Positions 1 through 8,978 are shown, counted from the first letter of the stretch. The stretch: 64,000 bases of DNA from Acidovorax sp. T1 (GCF_002176815.1 NZ_CP021648.1:2178001-2242000), one strand, 5' to 3'. Notes: a model not told the origin generated them from the sequence alone. Made by a program: numbers and translations.

Positions 1-560
1 GACACCACCGAGGTCGAAAAAACCAGCGCCGCAAAAGCGCCCCCCACTGCCAGGTAAACGCCGACAAAACCCCAGTTCTGCGGGTTGAAGATGGCCGCCA
101 TCACCCCCGTGGTCGAGGGCATGCCAGTGTTGAAGAACACGGCAAACACCACCAGTGACGCCCGACCCCACAGCAACTCCAGCACCACCAGCACGAGCAC
201 CAGCATGCCCATGCTGCCCATGTGCGTGTCCCAGCAGGTGATGGATTGCCCCAAATCAGGCGGCTGGCCGGCCTCGCGGCGCCGGCTGGTGTCGTACAGG
301 CCCATGGCCAGAAACGGCCCCACCAGCAGGCAGCCGCTGGCCAGCGACATGGCGTATTCAGGCCGCGTGCGAAACACCCAGGCCAGCACCAGCGCCATGC
401 CCCAGAAACAGGCGCCATAAAACAGTGCAATGCCCGGAGCGGCCACCACATCCTGCATGCCCTTGCGCAGCCAGCGAAAGGGGTCGGCCAAGCGCAATGG
501 ATTCAGCGTGACGGCGGGGGGAGCGGCGGACGGCAGTTGGGTGACAGGAGGTGCGGACAT
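1..560 (-). CDS. DUF2189 family integral membrane protein (3' end outside window)
   Basis: The minus-strand frame opens with ATG at 560 (MSAPPVTQLPSAAPP) and stays open to the window edge, so about 186 residues are visible and the C terminus is missing. After a proline-rich cytoplasmic N terminus it shows hydrophobic segments around residues 45-65, 72-92, 125-145 and 160-185. A conserved-looking 'FLAMGLYDTSRRRE' loop lies between the second and third segments; this is the pattern of the DUF2189 family of predicted inner-membrane proteins, whose function is unknown. The family assignment is from memory of the pattern, not from a search. The next gene upstream on this strand is outside the transcript; a C-rich, non-coding stretch separates it from metC. 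Confidence 0.7.
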   Translation of the reverse strand, partial: MSAPPVTQLPSAAPPAVTLNPLRLADPFRWLRKGMQDVVAAPGIALFYGACFWGMALVLAWVFRTRPEYAMSLASGCLLVGPFLAMGLYDTSRRREAGQPPDLGQSITCWDTHMGSMGMLVLVLVVLELLWGRASLVVFAVFFNTGMPSTTGVMAAIFNPQNWGFVGVYLAVGGAFAALVFSTSVV

Positions 561-714
561 GGAGGCAAGGGCGTGTATGGGCAAAAAGGCGGGCAAGGCC
601 GGCGGGTGCAAACCCTATCGCCAGCAAGCCACACCCTAAGCCACCTGCCCCTTGCACGCCACTGAGGAAACTACCACCCCCCCCCGCAATGGCTGACGCC
701 GCGACATCGCACCC

Positions 715-1962
715 TCAGGTTGCGCCAAAGGCCCTGTCCATGGCCTGCTGCAAATCCCGGCGCAGGTCTTCCACCGCTTCCAGCCCCACGGAAAAGCGCA
801 CCAGCGTGCCCTGCTGCAGGTGCGGCGCTGGCCGGCTGCGCATGGACGCGAGTTGATAAGGCACCACCAGGCTCATGGGGCCGCCCCAGCTGTAGCCGAG
901 CTTGAACAGGCGCAGGCCGTCGCAGAACGCATCGACCTGCTGCTGGCTGTAGCGTGCATCGATCATCACGCTGAACAGGCCGGCTGCGGCCCCATCGCCG
1001 CCGTTGGCAGCACCACACAGGGCCTGCCAGTGGGCGTGGCCCGGGGCGCCGGGCAGCGCCGGGTGCAGCACCTGCACCACGGCGGGCTGCTGCTGCATCC
1101 ACCGTGCCAGCTTGCGCGCCGCCACGTCGTGCGCGCGATACCGCAGGCCGATGCTGGGCAAGGCACGCAGCACGGTTTCGGCATCGTTGGCGGCGATGCC
1201 CAGGCCCAGCCGCATGTGCGTGAGCTTGACTTTCATGTGCAGGGCCAGGTCGCGCGTGATGACACTGCCCATCAGCACATCGCCGCCGCCACTGGGGTAT
1301 TTGGTGATTGCATGAACCGAAATATCCACCGCCAGGCTGCCGCTGCCATCCCCTGCCAGGTCAAAGGGCGCAAACGCCAGACCGGCGCCCCAGGTGTTGT
1401 CGAGCGCCGAGGTCACCCCCCGGGCACGGCAGATGCGCACCTGTTCGCACAGGTCGGGGAACTCCATGGTCACCGACCCGGGGGCCTCCAGCCACACCAA
1501 TCGCGTTGCCGGCGTGATGCGCGCGGCCAGATCGGCCGGGTCGAGCGGGTCGTACAGCACATGGCGTATGCCGAAGCGGGCCAGCTCGCCGTTGGCCAGG
1601 TCTTTGTTGGGGCCGTAGGCGTTGTCGGGAATCAGGACTTCATCGCCGGGCTGGAGCAAGGCCAGCGCCACGTTGGCGATCGCCGCAAGGCCGCTGGGCA
1701 CCAGCACGCACTGCAGCCCGCCCTCCAGCGCGCACAGGCGCTCTTCCAGAATGAAGGTAGTGGGTGTGCCGTGCAGGCCGTAGGTGTAGCCGCTCTTGTC
1801 TTTCCATTCGCGCGACCGCATCGCGGCGACATTGGGAAAAATGACGGTGGAGGCCTTGAACACGCCCGGCTGCGGCGCGACAAACCCGGCGGGCGGGGTG
1901 TAAGGGTGGTGGACGATGCGGGTGGCAGGCCCGAAAGCGGTGTCTTCAGTCATGCCTGGCAT
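715..1962 (-). CDS. metC: Cystathionine beta-lyase / trans-sulfuration PLP enzyme
   Basis: A 415-residue fold-type I PLP enzyme of the Cys/Met metabolism family. Visible hallmarks are the N-terminal 'Y.YGLHGTPT' active-site region (residues 59-68), the cofactor-binding Asp in LDNTWG (D188) and the Schiff-base lysine in HAITKYPSGGGD (K221). The proteobacterial MetC branch carries this 'S.HA.TKY..GH/G.D' pattern and cleaves cystathionine to homocysteine, pyruvate and ammonia in the cytoplasm. Substrate cannot be settled from sequence: cystathionine gamma-synthase and lyases share the same fold. An alternative start is the ATG at 1953 (MTEDTAFG). No clear Shine-Dalgarno sequence precedes either. 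It is monocistronic, with the BON lipoprotein gene about 100 nt upstream on the same strand. Confidence 0.88.
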   Translation of the reverse strand: MPGMTEDTAFGPATRIVHHPYTPPAGFVAPQPGVFKASTVIFPNVAAMRSREWKDKSGYTYGLHGTPTTFILEERLCALEGGLQCVLVPSGLAAIANVALALLQPGDEVLIPDNAYGPNKDLANGELARFGIRHVLYDPLDPADLAARITPATRLVWLEAPGSVTMEFPDLCEQVRICRARGVTSALDNTWGAGLAFAPFDLAGDGSGSLAVDISVHAITKYPSGGGDVLMGSVITRDLALHMKVKLTHMRLGLGIAANDAETVLRALPSIGLRYRAHDVAARKLARWMQQQPAVVQVLHPALPGAPGHAHWQALCGAANGGDGAAAGLFSVMIDARYSQQQVDAFCDGLRLFKLGYSWGGPMSLVVPYQLASMRSRPAPHLQQGTLVRFSVGLEAVEDLRRDLQQAMDRAFGAT

Positions 1963-2023
1963 GGTAGCGCGCCATGGCGGGCACCCATGCCGCCAGCGGC
2001 TCCACCGAGCCGTGCGTTCACGC

Positions 2024-2055
2024 GGCTCCTCACCCCCTCACCGGGGGAAGGAGCC
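2024..2055. other. Hairpin between BON lipoprotein gene and metC
   Basis: GGCTCCT at 2024-2030 pairs with AGGAGCC at 2049-2055, with an inner CCCC/GGGG pairing. It lies a few bases beyond the stop codon of the BON lipoprotein gene. There is no T-run on either side, so it is at best a weak or Rho-assisted terminator or an mRNA 3' end stabiliser. Confidence 0.4.
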
Positions 2056-2061
2056 CGAGGA

Positions 2062-2550
2062 TCAGCCTGCGACCTTGAGGTTGTTGGTCACCGACATCAC
2101 ACCCTTCACACCTTTGGCGATGGTTTCCGCGCGTTCGCGGGCGTTGGCATTCGGTGCGGGGCCACTGAGCGTGACGGCACCGGCACGGGTGTCCACATCG
2201 ATCTTGAATGCGCTCAGGTCGGGGTCCTTGGCCAGGCCGGCCGACACCTGCGCAGTGATGGTGGCGTCGTCCACCGCGCCCATGGCGGCAGTGCCCATTT
2301 CCTGGGCACCCGACTGCACCTTGGCAGCGCCTTCTTCCACCTTGGTTTCCGCGTTCTTGAGGGCGCTTTCTGCCTTCATCTTCGCATCCGCTGCGGCCTG
2401 TTCGGTTTGTTGCACAGCGGAATCGAGCTTTTGCCCCACGGTGGGCTGTTCCTGCTTGTTGCAGGCGGTCAGACCAAACGCCAGGGCACTGACACCAAGA
2501 ATAGACCAGATGCGTTGCGCGCCAGGATGCGAAAAATGACCGATATGCAT
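2062..2550 (-). CDS. BON-domain lipoprotein
   Basis: A 162-residue protein with a lipoprotein signal: hydrophobic stretch at about residues 15-27 ending in the lipobox LTAC, Cys30 being the predicted lipidated residue. Residues 40-90 are a charged, alanine-rich, probably helical or coiled stretch (AESALKNAETKVEEGAAKV). The C-terminal 70 residues are a single BON domain, with the typical 'D..ITAQV...L..DP.L....I.V....G.VTLSG' start and a final 'V..V.NNL'. BON proteins of the OsmY/DolP type are periplasmic or outer-membrane-attached and take part in envelope stress tolerance; the exact ligand is unknown. It is divergent from sulP. Confidence 0.85.
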   Translation of the reverse strand: MHIGHFSHPGAQRIWSILGVSALAFGLTACNKQEQPTVGQKLDSAVQQTEQAAADAKMKAESALKNAETKVEEGAAKVQSGAQEMGTAAMGAVDDATITAQVSAGLAKDPDLSAFKIDVDTRAGAVTLSGPAPNANARERAETIAKGVKGVMSVTNNLKVAG

Positions 2551-2626
2551 GTGTTGACCCCTTCAAGATAAAGAAGGCCAGACTGTAAGCAGCGCCCCCG
2601 CCCACCGGGGTCGGACAGCGCCGAAT

Positions 2627-2649
2627 GGGCTGTAGGACAACCGCGCCAA
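2627..2649 (+). repeat. 23-bp motif upstream of sulP (copy 1 of 2)
   Basis: The 23 bases starting GGGCTGTAGGACAAC and ending GCGCCAA recur with one mismatch at 34990-35012, upstream of the asmA gene. Here the motif is 87 nt ahead of the sulP start and about 77 nt from the divergent lipoprotein start. Position and conservation suggest a regulatory or repetitive element; what it does is unknown. Confidence 0.5.
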
Positions 2650-2735
2650 CAGACTCTGCCCCTTCAAGGAAAACGTTGTGCGCGCAGCGCAGCATCGCGG
2701 AACAACAGGCCGCTGCAGCAGCGACAATCGCAGCG

Positions 2736-4460
2736 ATGTCACTGCACACCTTGACCCGCTGGTTTCCGTTTCTGGCCTGGCCGCGCCCTGACCGTGCCTT
2801 GCTCAAGGGGGAGTTCTGGGCCGGCATGACGGTGGGCCTGATGCTGGTGCCGCAGGGCGTGGCCTACGCCGCCCTGGCGGGCATGCCGCTGGTGACCGGC
2901 ATCTATGCATCGCTGGTGCCGGCGCTGGTGGCGGTGCTGTTCAGCGCCTCCACGCGCCTGGGCGTGGGGCCCACAGCCCTCACCAGCCTGCTGATCGGCG
3001 CATCGCTGTCGGGGCTGGCCGAGCCCGGCAGCGCGCAGTGGGTGGCGATGGCGGCCTGGATGGCGATTCTGTCAGGACTGGTGCAACTGGTGATGGGCCT
3101 CGCACGCTTTGGCTGGCTGCTCAATCTGGTGACCTCGCCAGTGCTCAGCGGCTTCACCCAGGCGGCGGCGCTGTTGATTCTTTCGTCCCAACTGGGGGCG
3201 CTGACCGGGCTGCGCTCCGATCTGGGTGCCTTGTGGACGACACCCTCGCTGGGCCATTTCGACCTGACGGCGGCGGCCTTCGGGCTGGGCAGCCTGGTGT
3301 TGCTGATGCTCGCGCGCCGGCTGCGGCCGGGCTTTCCGGCCGCCATCGTGGTGCTGGGCGCGGCGGGGCTTATCAGCTGGGCCCTGGGCTATGCCGAGGC
3401 CGATGGCGCAGTGGTGGGCGCCTTGCCTGCAGGCCTGCCCAGCCTTTACTGGCCGGGCGCCCTGCCCTGGCCCAGCTTTGCGGCGCTGGTGATGCCAGTG
3501 CTGGTGGTCACGCTGGTGAGTTTTCTGGAGACGGCTTCCAGCGCCAAGGTGGACAGCCAGCGCTCGGGCGAGCGCTGGAACGAAAACCAGGACCTGATCG
3601 GCCAGGGCCTGGCCAAAATCAGCAGCGGGCTGTGCGGCAGCTTTGCCACCAGCGCGTCGTTTTCGCGCTCGGCTATCAACCTGTATGCCGGCGCCCGCAG
3701 CGGCTGGGCCACCGTGTTTGCCATCGGCCTGGTGCTGGTGGTGCTGCTGTGGCTGACGCCGGCGCTCTACCATGTGCCGCAGTCGGTGCTGGCCGCCGTG
3801 GTGGTGACGGCCGTCACCAGCCTGATCAAACCGGGCAGCTTCGTGCGGCTGTGGCGCATTTCCCGCGTCGAGGCGGTCATCTCCGGCATCACCTTTGGCC
3901 TGACGCTGGCCACCGCACCCCGCATGTACTGGGGCGTGCTGGTGGGCCTGCTGATGAACCTGAGCCATTTCCTGTACCAGCGTCTGCACCCGCGCATCAT
4001 CGAGGTGGGCATGCACCCCGACGGCAGCCTGCGCGACCGGCACCTGTGGCAATTGCCGGCGCTGGCGCCGCATGTGCTGGCCCTGCGCATGGATGCCGAA
4101 CTCGACTTTGCTTCCGCCAGCGCGCTTGAACGCCGGGTGATGGACCACTTGGGCGCGCACCCCGATGTAGTGCATGTCTGCCTGCTGGCCCAGCCCATCA
4201 ACCGCATCGACGTGACCGGCGTGGAAACCTTCGCCCATCTGGTGGCCACCCTGCGCGCCCGCACGGGCACGCTGCACCTGAGCGGGCTCAAGCTGCCCGT
4301 GGAACAGGTGCTGCGCCGCGCCGGGGTGCTGGAGCCCGGCACGGGGCTGGCCATGTACCGCACCGACGCCGAGGCCCTGCGGGCGCTGCAGCAACTGCCG
4401 GTCACGGCAGAAAGCGCCCCTGGCGCGGCCTCTGGCGGCCAAAACGCGCGGGGCGGCTGA
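2736..4460 (+). CDS. SulP family anion transporter with STAS domain
   Basis: 574 residues from the ATG at 2736 (MSLHTLTRWFPFLAW); the open frame extends to 2625, but the extra residues are polar and unlike the family. The start 'LKGEFWAGMTVGLMLVPQGVAYAALAGMP' is the SulP/SLC26 signature and is followed by about 12 hydrophobic segments. The C-terminal ~110 residues are a cytoplasmic STAS domain (MDAELDFASA ... VHVCLLAQPINRIDVTGVETF). SulP proteins are inner-membrane transporters of sulfate, bicarbonate, dicarboxylates or other anions. The substrate cannot be assigned here; no sulfate-assimilation or carbonic anhydrase gene is adjacent. The diguanylate cyclase gene follows after 34 nt. Confidence 0.9.
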   Translation: MSLHTLTRWFPFLAWPRPDRALLKGEFWAGMTVGLMLVPQGVAYAALAGMPLVTGIYASLVPALVAVLFSASTRLGVGPTALTSLLIGASLSGLAEPGSAQWVAMAAWMAILSGLVQLVMGLARFGWLLNLVTSPVLSGFTQAAALLILSSQLGALTGLRSDLGALWTTPSLGHFDLTAAAFGLGSLVLLMLARRLRPGFPAAIVVLGAAGLISWALGYAEADGAVVGALPAGLPSLYWPGALPWPSFAALVMPVLVVTLVSFLETASSAKVDSQRSGERWNENQDLIGQGLAKISSGLCGSFATSASFSRSAINLYAGARSGWATVFAIGLVLVVLLWLTPALYHVPQSVLAAVVVTAVTSLIKPGSFVRLWRISRVEAVISGITFGLTLATAPRMYWGVLVGLLMNLSHFLYQRLHPRIIEVGMHPDGSLRDRHLWQLPALAPHVLALRMDAELDFASASALERRVMDHLGAHPDVVHVCLLAQPINRIDVTGVETFAHLVATLRARTGTLHLSGLKLPVEQVLRRAGVLEPGTGLAMYRTDAEALRALQQLPVTAESAPGAASGGQNARGG

Positions 4461-4494
4461 TACACTTGCCGGTTCTTTCTGGCTCTCCCATTCC

Positions 4495-5259
4495 GTGTCT
4501 GATTCGGCCTCCCACATCGTAGACCTGCGCGACCTGCGTCTGGACACTGCGCACGCGCTGGTAGCCCAGGCCGGCGGGAGCGAGGCCGCACTGCACCCCG
4601 AGCAGCCGTCGCTCTACCTGCAAAACCTGATCGACGGACTGTGCGAACTGTCGCTGAAAGACCCCCTCACCGGGCTGGCCAATCGCCGCCATTTCCGGGC
4701 GGTGCTGGAACGCGAGATCGACCGGGTAACGCGCTCAGGCGAGGCCGCATTGCTGCTGATGCTGGACATCGACTATTTCAAGCAGATCAACGACACCCAC
4801 GGACATCTGGCCGGCGACGTGGTGCTGCAGTCGGTGGCGCGCACGCTGAGCGCCTGCGTGCGCCCCATGGACACGCTGGCACGCTATGGCGGCGAAGAAT
4901 TTGCCGTGGTGCTGCCCGCCTGCCAGGCAGGCTTTGGCAAGGTGGTGGCCGAGCGCATTCGCCGTGCGGTGGCCAATACGCCGGTGCGCATTTCGCCCTC
5001 GGTCGAGGTCAACGTCACGCTCAGCATTGGCGGTGCTTTCGCCATGCAATGGATACGCTCCACCACCCTGCTCTGGACAGACCGTGCGGACCAGCAGTTG
5101 TACAACGCAAAATCCATGGGCCGCAATCGTGTGAGCCTTGAGGAGCAACCCGACAGCACGGTCAGTGCCGAAGAAAAGAGCCTGTTGTTCGGCCCGCTCT
5201 ACACGCCGTCGGGCTGGGGCGATCTGCCCCCGCTGGACTCTGCAAGCAGCGTCAACTGA
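4495..5259 (+). CDS. Diguanylate cyclase (GGDEF domain)
   Basis: 254 residues from a GTG start (4495). The N-terminal 55 residues match no domain I recognise. The GGDEF domain starts at DPLTGLANRR (56-65). The metal-binding D..D is in MLDIDYFKQIND, the active-site loop is GGEEF (132-136), and a product-inhibition I-site RxxD (RPMD, 123-126) lies exactly five residues before it. The protein should make c-di-GMP from two GTP and be feedback-inhibited. There is no transmembrane segment, so it is cytosolic. The stop is 10 nt before the start of the MinD/FlhG-like ATPase gene, suggesting co-transcription. Confidence 0.92.
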   Translation: MSDSASHIVDLRDLRLDTAHALVAQAGGSEAALHPEQPSLYLQNLIDGLCELSLKDPLTGLANRRHFRAVLEREIDRVTRSGEAALLLMLDIDYFKQINDTHGHLAGDVVLQSVARTLSACVRPMDTLARYGGEEFAVVLPACQAGFGKVVAERIRRAVANTPVRISPSVEVNVTLSIGGAFAMQWIRSTTLLWTDRADQQLYNAKSMGRNRVSLEEQPDSTVSAEEKSLLFGPLYTPSGWGDLPPLDSASSVN

Positions 5260-5269
5260 AAGTAACGAG

Positions 5270-6127
5270 ATGAGCGACGCGCTGTCCCCCCCCTTCAACA
5301 ACCCCGCCGCCACACCCGTGCCGCCCGCGCCACCATTGGCAGCGGCAGGCGCCGGCGCGCGCATCATTGCCGTCACCAGTGGCAAGGGCGGCGTGGGCAA
5401 GACCTTTGTTTCTGCCAACCTGGCCGCCGCCCTGACCCGACGGGGCCAGCGTGTGCTGGTGCTCGATGCCGACCTGGGTCTGGCCAACCTTGACGTGGTG
5501 CTCAATCTGCACCCCAAGGTCACGCTGCACGATGTATTCACCGGCAAGGCGCCCTTGCAGGACGCCATCGTCCAGGCGCCCGGCGGCTTCTCGGTGCTGC
5601 TGGCGGGCTCGGGCATGGTCGAGTATTCGCGCCTGACCCCCGAGGTGCGCAACCAGTTCCTCAATGTCATCCAGGAGATCACGCCGATGTACGACGTGGT
5701 GCTGCTGGACACCGGCGCCGGCATCTCCGATGTGGTGCTGTTTTCCGTCTCGCTGGCGTCCGAAGTGCTGATCGTGGCCACGCCCGAGCCCACCTCGCTC
5801 ACCGATGCCTACGCAGCCATCAAGGTGCTGGCCATGCAGCAAAAGCGCCAGCATGTGCGCATGGTCATCAACCAGGCCGCCCGGCCGGGCGACGGCCGCG
5901 CCATCACCAGCCAGTTGCAGCAGGTGCTGGACCGCTTTGTCAGCACCGAATCGGGACGCACGATGCGCCTGATTCACATGGGCGACATACCGGCTGACCC
6001 TGCGGTGCGCGATGCCGTCATGCGCCGCCAGCTGCTGCTGCTGCAAATGCCGGGCTGCGCCGCGTCACTGGCCATTGCCCAGCTGGCCAACAAGATCGAG
6101 TCCACGCTGCTGGTGCCCAACGCCTGA
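5270..6127 (+). CDS. MinD/ParA-family ATPase (FlhG-like)
   Basis: 285 residues from the ATG at 5270. After a proline-rich tail of ~28 residues it has a deviant Walker [10 protein letters not shown] (37-45) with the MinD/ParA signature lysine. Then come the Walker A' region ([14 protein letters not shown]) and Walker B-like [11 protein letters not shown]. Overall similarity in pattern is closest to FlhG/YlxH-type ATPases, which set flagellar number and place by membrane-associated ATP cycling, and to MinD. Neither flagellar genes nor minC/minE lie nearby, so the target is open. The direct coupling to a diguanylate cyclase suggests a role in placing a c-di-GMP-linked surface structure; this is inference. 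Confidence 0.8.
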   Translation: MSDALSPPFNNPAATPVPPAPPLAAAGAGARIIAVTSGKGGVGKTFVSANLAAALTRRGQRVLVLDADLGLANLDVVLNLHPKVTLHDVFTGKAPLQDAIVQAPGGFSVLLAGSGMVEYSRLTPEVRNQFLNVIQEITPMYDVVLLDTGAGISDVVLFSVSLASEVLIVATPEPTSLTDAYAAIKVLAMQQKRQHVRMVINQAARPGDGRAITSQLQQVLDRFVSTESGRTMRLIHMGDIPADPAVRDAVMRRQLLLLQMPGCAASLAIAQLANKIESTLLVPNA

Positions 6128-6185
6128 CGGGCAAACCGGCGCAGCGCCTGCCTGCGGGCCGGGGCGCCGTCCTGAGATATCTGCC

Positions 6186-6953
6186 GTGAAACCTGTCCTG
6201 AACATCTCCTGCTACCAATTCGTGCCCCTGCCCGATGCCGCGGCCTTGCGCGAACTGCTGCACGAGCGGGCCATGGCTGCCGCGCTCAAAGGCACCATCT
6301 TGCTGGCCCACGAAGGCATCAACATGTTCCTGGCGGGCCCGGCAGCGGCGGTGCGCGGCTTTGTGAACGCCCTGCGCGCCGACCCGCGCTTTGCCGATCT
6401 GGAGCCGAAGGAAAGCTGGTCGGACACCGTGCCGTTTCGCAAGATGCTGGTCAAGGTCAAGCGCGAGATCATCCGCATGGACCACCCCGCCATCCAGCCC
6501 TCGGCGGGCCGGGCGCCCGCCGTCACGCCGGCCACTCTGCGCCGCTGGCTAACCCAAGGCCATGACGACGCGGGCCGCCCCGTGGTGACGCTGGACACGC
6601 GCAACGCCTTCGAGGTGGATGAGGGCACGTTCGACCACGCCATCGACTGGCGCATCGACAAGTTCACCGAGTTCCCCCCGGCCCTGCGCGCCCACAAGGC
6701 CGAGCTGGCAGACAAGACGGTGGTGAGCTTTTGCACGGGCGGCATCCGCTGCGAAAAAGCCGCCATCCTGATGCGCGAGGAAGGCCTCACGCATGTCTAC
6801 CAGCTCGAAGGCGGCATCCTGAAATATTTCGAGGAAACGGATGGCGCGCATTACCACGGCGGCTGTTTCGTGTTCGACGAGCGCCGCACGCTGGCCGCAG
6901 ACCTCTCAGCCGGCACGCTGCGCAATGTCGTGGAAGATGCTATTGATAAGTGA
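6186..6953 (+). CDS. trhO: tRNA uridine(34) hydroxylase TrhO (rhodanese family)
   Basis: 255 residues from a GTG at 6186 ([15 protein letters not shown]). The N-terminal ~95 residues form the acylphosphatase-like UPF0176 domain ([16 protein letters not shown], then KVKREIIRM). The rhodanese domain follows, with the active-site loop [10 protein letters not shown] (Cys183). This order matches TrhO (YceA), which hydroxylates U34 of some tRNAs to 5-hydroxyuridine independently of prephenate. It is shorter than enzymes with a long C-terminal Cys-rich tail. The last codons (AIDK) and the stop lie within the left half of a palindromic repeat, so the natural C terminus was probably changed by that insertion. 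Confidence 0.88.
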   Translation: MKPVLNISCYQFVPLPDAAALRELLHERAMAAALKGTILLAHEGINMFLAGPAAAVRGFVNALRADPRFADLEPKESWSDTVPFRKMLVKVKREIIRMDHPAIQPSAGRAPAVTPATLRRWLTQGHDDAGRPVVTLDTRNAFEVDEGTFDHAIDWRIDKFTEFPPALRAHKAELADKTVVSFCTGGIRCEKAAILMREEGLTHVYQLEGGILKYFEETDGAHYHGGCFVFDERRTLAADLSAGTLRNVVEDAIDK

Positions 6954-6998
6954 GCTACTAGTGCTTACTACATAAGCGCTAGAGGCATATTTACCTAT
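6938..6998 (+). repeat. Palindromic repeat (family GATAGCT), overlapping 3' end of trhO
   Basis: The element reads through CTATTGATAAG, GAGCTACTAGTGCTTAC and ATAAGCGCTAGAGGC. The inverted core is AGTGCTTAC / ATAAGCGCT. It supplies the stop codon (TGA, 6951-6953) of trhO and fills the convergent gap to the pirin gene. It could act as a bidirectional RNA hairpin. It is one of at least nine copies in the window. Confidence 0.75.
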
Positions 6999-7019
6999 AA
7001 AACCGCGTACAGCCTCGCC

Positions 7020-7907
7020 TCACGGCTTGAAACGGTGCGCTGGCAGGGGAATCCGCTCGGTGTCTCCGGGCACCTGGCCCATCTGGTCGGCTTCCCAGTC
7101 TTGGGCGGCCTGCACGATGCGCTCTTTGTTGCTGGAGACAAAGTTCCACCAAATATGGCGGGGTGCATCCAGCGGCGCACCGCCGATCACCATCAGCCGC
7201 GCCTCCGTGGCGCCCGCCTGCAGCCGTGCCGATGCGGCGGGCGGCAGCACGGCCATGGTGTGTTCGGCCAGTGGCTGGCCATCGAGCTGCACGGCGGCAT
7301 CCACTGCATACACCGCCATTTCCTGCGCCAGGGCGGGCAGCTCCAGCACGCCGCCCGCTGGCAACTGCACATCCAGGTACAGCGTGGGCGACAGGGTGGC
7401 CACCGGCGAGGTCACGCCAAACGCCGACCCGACGAGCACCCGCACCGTGCCGTCGCCCACGGCCAACTCGGCAATGGCGCTGGCGGGCGTGTGCGTGAAC
7501 GAGGGCGGGCAATCTTCCTGCCCCAGCGGCAGTGCGGCCCACAGCTGGATCCCGTGGTTGACATAGTTTTGGGTGGCCAGCGCGGGCGGGCGGCGCTCGG
7601 AATGCACGATGCCACGCCCGGCGGTCATCCAGTTGATGGCGCCGGGCTCGATCTGCTGCACGCTCCCGAGGCTGTCGCGGTGCAGGATGGCGCCCGAGAA
7701 CAGGTAGGTGACCGTGGCCAGGCCGATGTGCGGGTGCGGCCGCACGTCGTATTCGTTCGCGGGCTGCACGGTGACGGGGCCGAAGTGGTCAAAGAACAGG
7801 AATGGCCCCACCGATCGCTGCTGCAGGGCAGGCAGCAGCCGGCGCACCGTGAAACCGCCACCCAGGTCCTTGAAATGGCCGGTGAGCAGGAGCGGGGCGC
7901 TGCTCAT
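7020..7907 (-). CDS. Pirin family protein (bicupin)
   Basis: 295 residues from the ATG at 7907, chosen because it overlaps the stop of the OsmC gene (ATGA), a sign of translational coupling. The frame is open further upstream, but the extra residues are His-rich read-through. The N-terminal cupin holds the metal ligands of pirins: VRPHPHIGLATVTYLF, then GRGIVHSE. A second cupin-like half (Pirin_C) follows. Pirins are iron-binding proteins; some are quercetin dioxygenases or redox-responsive regulators. Together with the neighbouring OsmC, WrbA-like, DoxX and second pirin genes it belongs to a redox-stress cluster. Confidence 0.88.
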   Translation of the reverse strand: MSSAPLLLTGHFKDLGGGFTVRRLLPALQQRSVGPFLFFDHFGPVTVQPANEYDVRPHPHIGLATVTYLFSGAILHRDSLGSVQQIEPGAINWMTAGRGIVHSERRPPALATQNYVNHGIQLWAALPLGQEDCPPSFTHTPASAIAELAVGDGTVRVLVGSAFGVTSPVATLSPTLYLDVQLPAGGVLELPALAQEMAVYAVDAAVQLDGQPLAEHTMAVLPPAASARLQAGATEARLMVIGGAPLDAPRHIWWNFVSSNKERIVQAAQDWEADQMGQVPGDTERIPLPAHRFKP

Positions 7908-8311
7908 GCCATGCGCTCCACGGTGGTGGTGATTTCGGTGGTGACGGCCGTCATGAGCTTGTGCACCGGGCATTTGTGCGCCACGGCCTGCAGTTCCTGC
8001 AGCTGCTCATCGCTGAGCTCACCGCTGATCTGCATGCGGGCCGCGAGGCGGTAGGTGCCCGCGCGCTCGGCCGATGCATCGCGCTCGATCACCGTGCGCA
8101 CGTCGCTCACCGGGATGCCCTTGCGGCGCGCATACCAGAGCACCGTGAGCGCCTTGCAAGAGCCCAGCGCCGCGTCATAAAGGTCGTGCGGATTGGGGCC
8201 CGTGTCGTCCCCGCCCTCTGCGGCTGTGCCATCCACCACCAACGTATGGCTGCGGATGGTCAGCGTCTGCGCCATGGGGGCGGATGTGATGCGATTGAGT
8301 TCAATAGCCAT
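7904..8311 (-). CDS. OsmC family peroxidase-like protein
   Basis: 135 residues from the ATG at 8311. A Shine-Dalgarno TTTGGAG lies at the right distance from this codon; a TTG four codons upstream is the alternative. The two conserved cysteines of the OsmC/Ohr fold are present: Cys in AALGSCKALTV and Cys in VAHKCPVHKLM. These form the thiol active site that reduces organic hydroperoxides. The protein is of the YhfA/OsmC-like branch with the 'GPNPHDLYDAALGSC' motif. The stop overlaps the pirin start by the ATGA arrangement. The WrbA-like gene ends 27 nt upstream. Confidence 0.88.
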   Translation of the reverse strand: MAIELNRITSAPMAQTLTIRSHTLVVDGTAAEGGDDTGPNPHDLYDAALGSCKALTVLWYARRKGIPVSDVRTVIERDASAERAGTYRLAARMQISGELSDEQLQELQAVAHKCPVHKLMTAVTTEITTTVERMA

Positions 8312-8338
8312 CGGAAACTCCAAAGTGGGTTCGATCCA

Positions 8339-8893
8339 TCATGCGCCCAGGCGCGCGGCAACCGCTGCCACGCGCTGGCCCAGCAGCCGGCCGGTTTCCA
8401 GGTCGCCCGCAAACATCTCGGCGGCAGAGGCATCGGAGGGCGACTGCGCCATGGCACCGCTGAACGCGCCCAGCCAGTTCACATCGTTGCGCGTGGCTGC
8501 CTTCGCATTGGAAGGCAGCATGCCCGCGCCCACCCACAGCCCGCCGTGCTGCATGGCCAGGTGGAACAGATAGTCCAGCGTGATCTGCTTGTCGCCATTG
8601 GGGCTGGCGCTATTGGTGAAGCCCGCAAAAAGCTTGTCTTTCCAGGCCTGGTTGAACCAGGGCTTGGACGAGGCATCCGCAAATTTTTTGAACTGCCAGC
8701 TCGGCCCCCCCATGTAGGTCGGAGAGCCCAGGATGATGGCCTTGGCGGCCAGCAGGGTCTCCCAGCCGCCTTCGGGCAGGTTGCCGTCGGCATCGATCGC
8801 GACCAGCTGGGCGTCGGCGCCATCGGCCACGGCCTGGGCCAGGCGCTGGGTGTGGCCGTAGCCGGAGTGATAAACCACTGCAATCAATGACAT
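8339..8893 (-). CDS. Flavodoxin-fold NAD(P)H:quinone oxidoreductase (WrbA-like)
   Basis: 184 residues from the ATG at 8893 (MSLIAVVYHSGYGHT). The N-terminal YHSGYGHTQRLA loop is the FMN phosphate-binding motif of flavodoxin-like proteins. LGSPTYMGGPSWQFKKF is the second FMN loop typical of WrbA and NADPH-dependent FMN reductases. The expected activity is two-electron reduction of quinones using FMN, which avoids semiquinone and superoxide. It is a little shorter than WrbA (about 198 residues). The gene lies in the redox cluster between the DoxX and OsmC genes. Confidence 0.85.
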   Translation of the reverse strand: MSLIAVVYHSGYGHTQRLAQAVADGADAQLVAIDADGNLPEGGWETLLAAKAIILGSPTYMGGPSWQFKKFADASSKPWFNQAWKDKLFAGFTNSASPNGDKQITLDYLFHLAMQHGGLWVGAGMLPSNAKAATRNDVNWLGAFSGAMAQSPSDASAAEMFAGDLETGRLLGQRVAAVAARLGA

Positions 8894-8978
8894 GGAAGAA
8901 TCCTTCTGTGCAAGCGAAACAAGGCCCACGCGTCACCCTCGGCAACGTGGGCGGGAACGAGCAGAACGTTCGGGGAGC

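Noticed and set aside
676..686. Poly-C tract near metC as a phase-variation tract
   Set aside because: It lies downstream of metC on its strand and outside any promoter or reading frame, so slippage would have no obvious effect.
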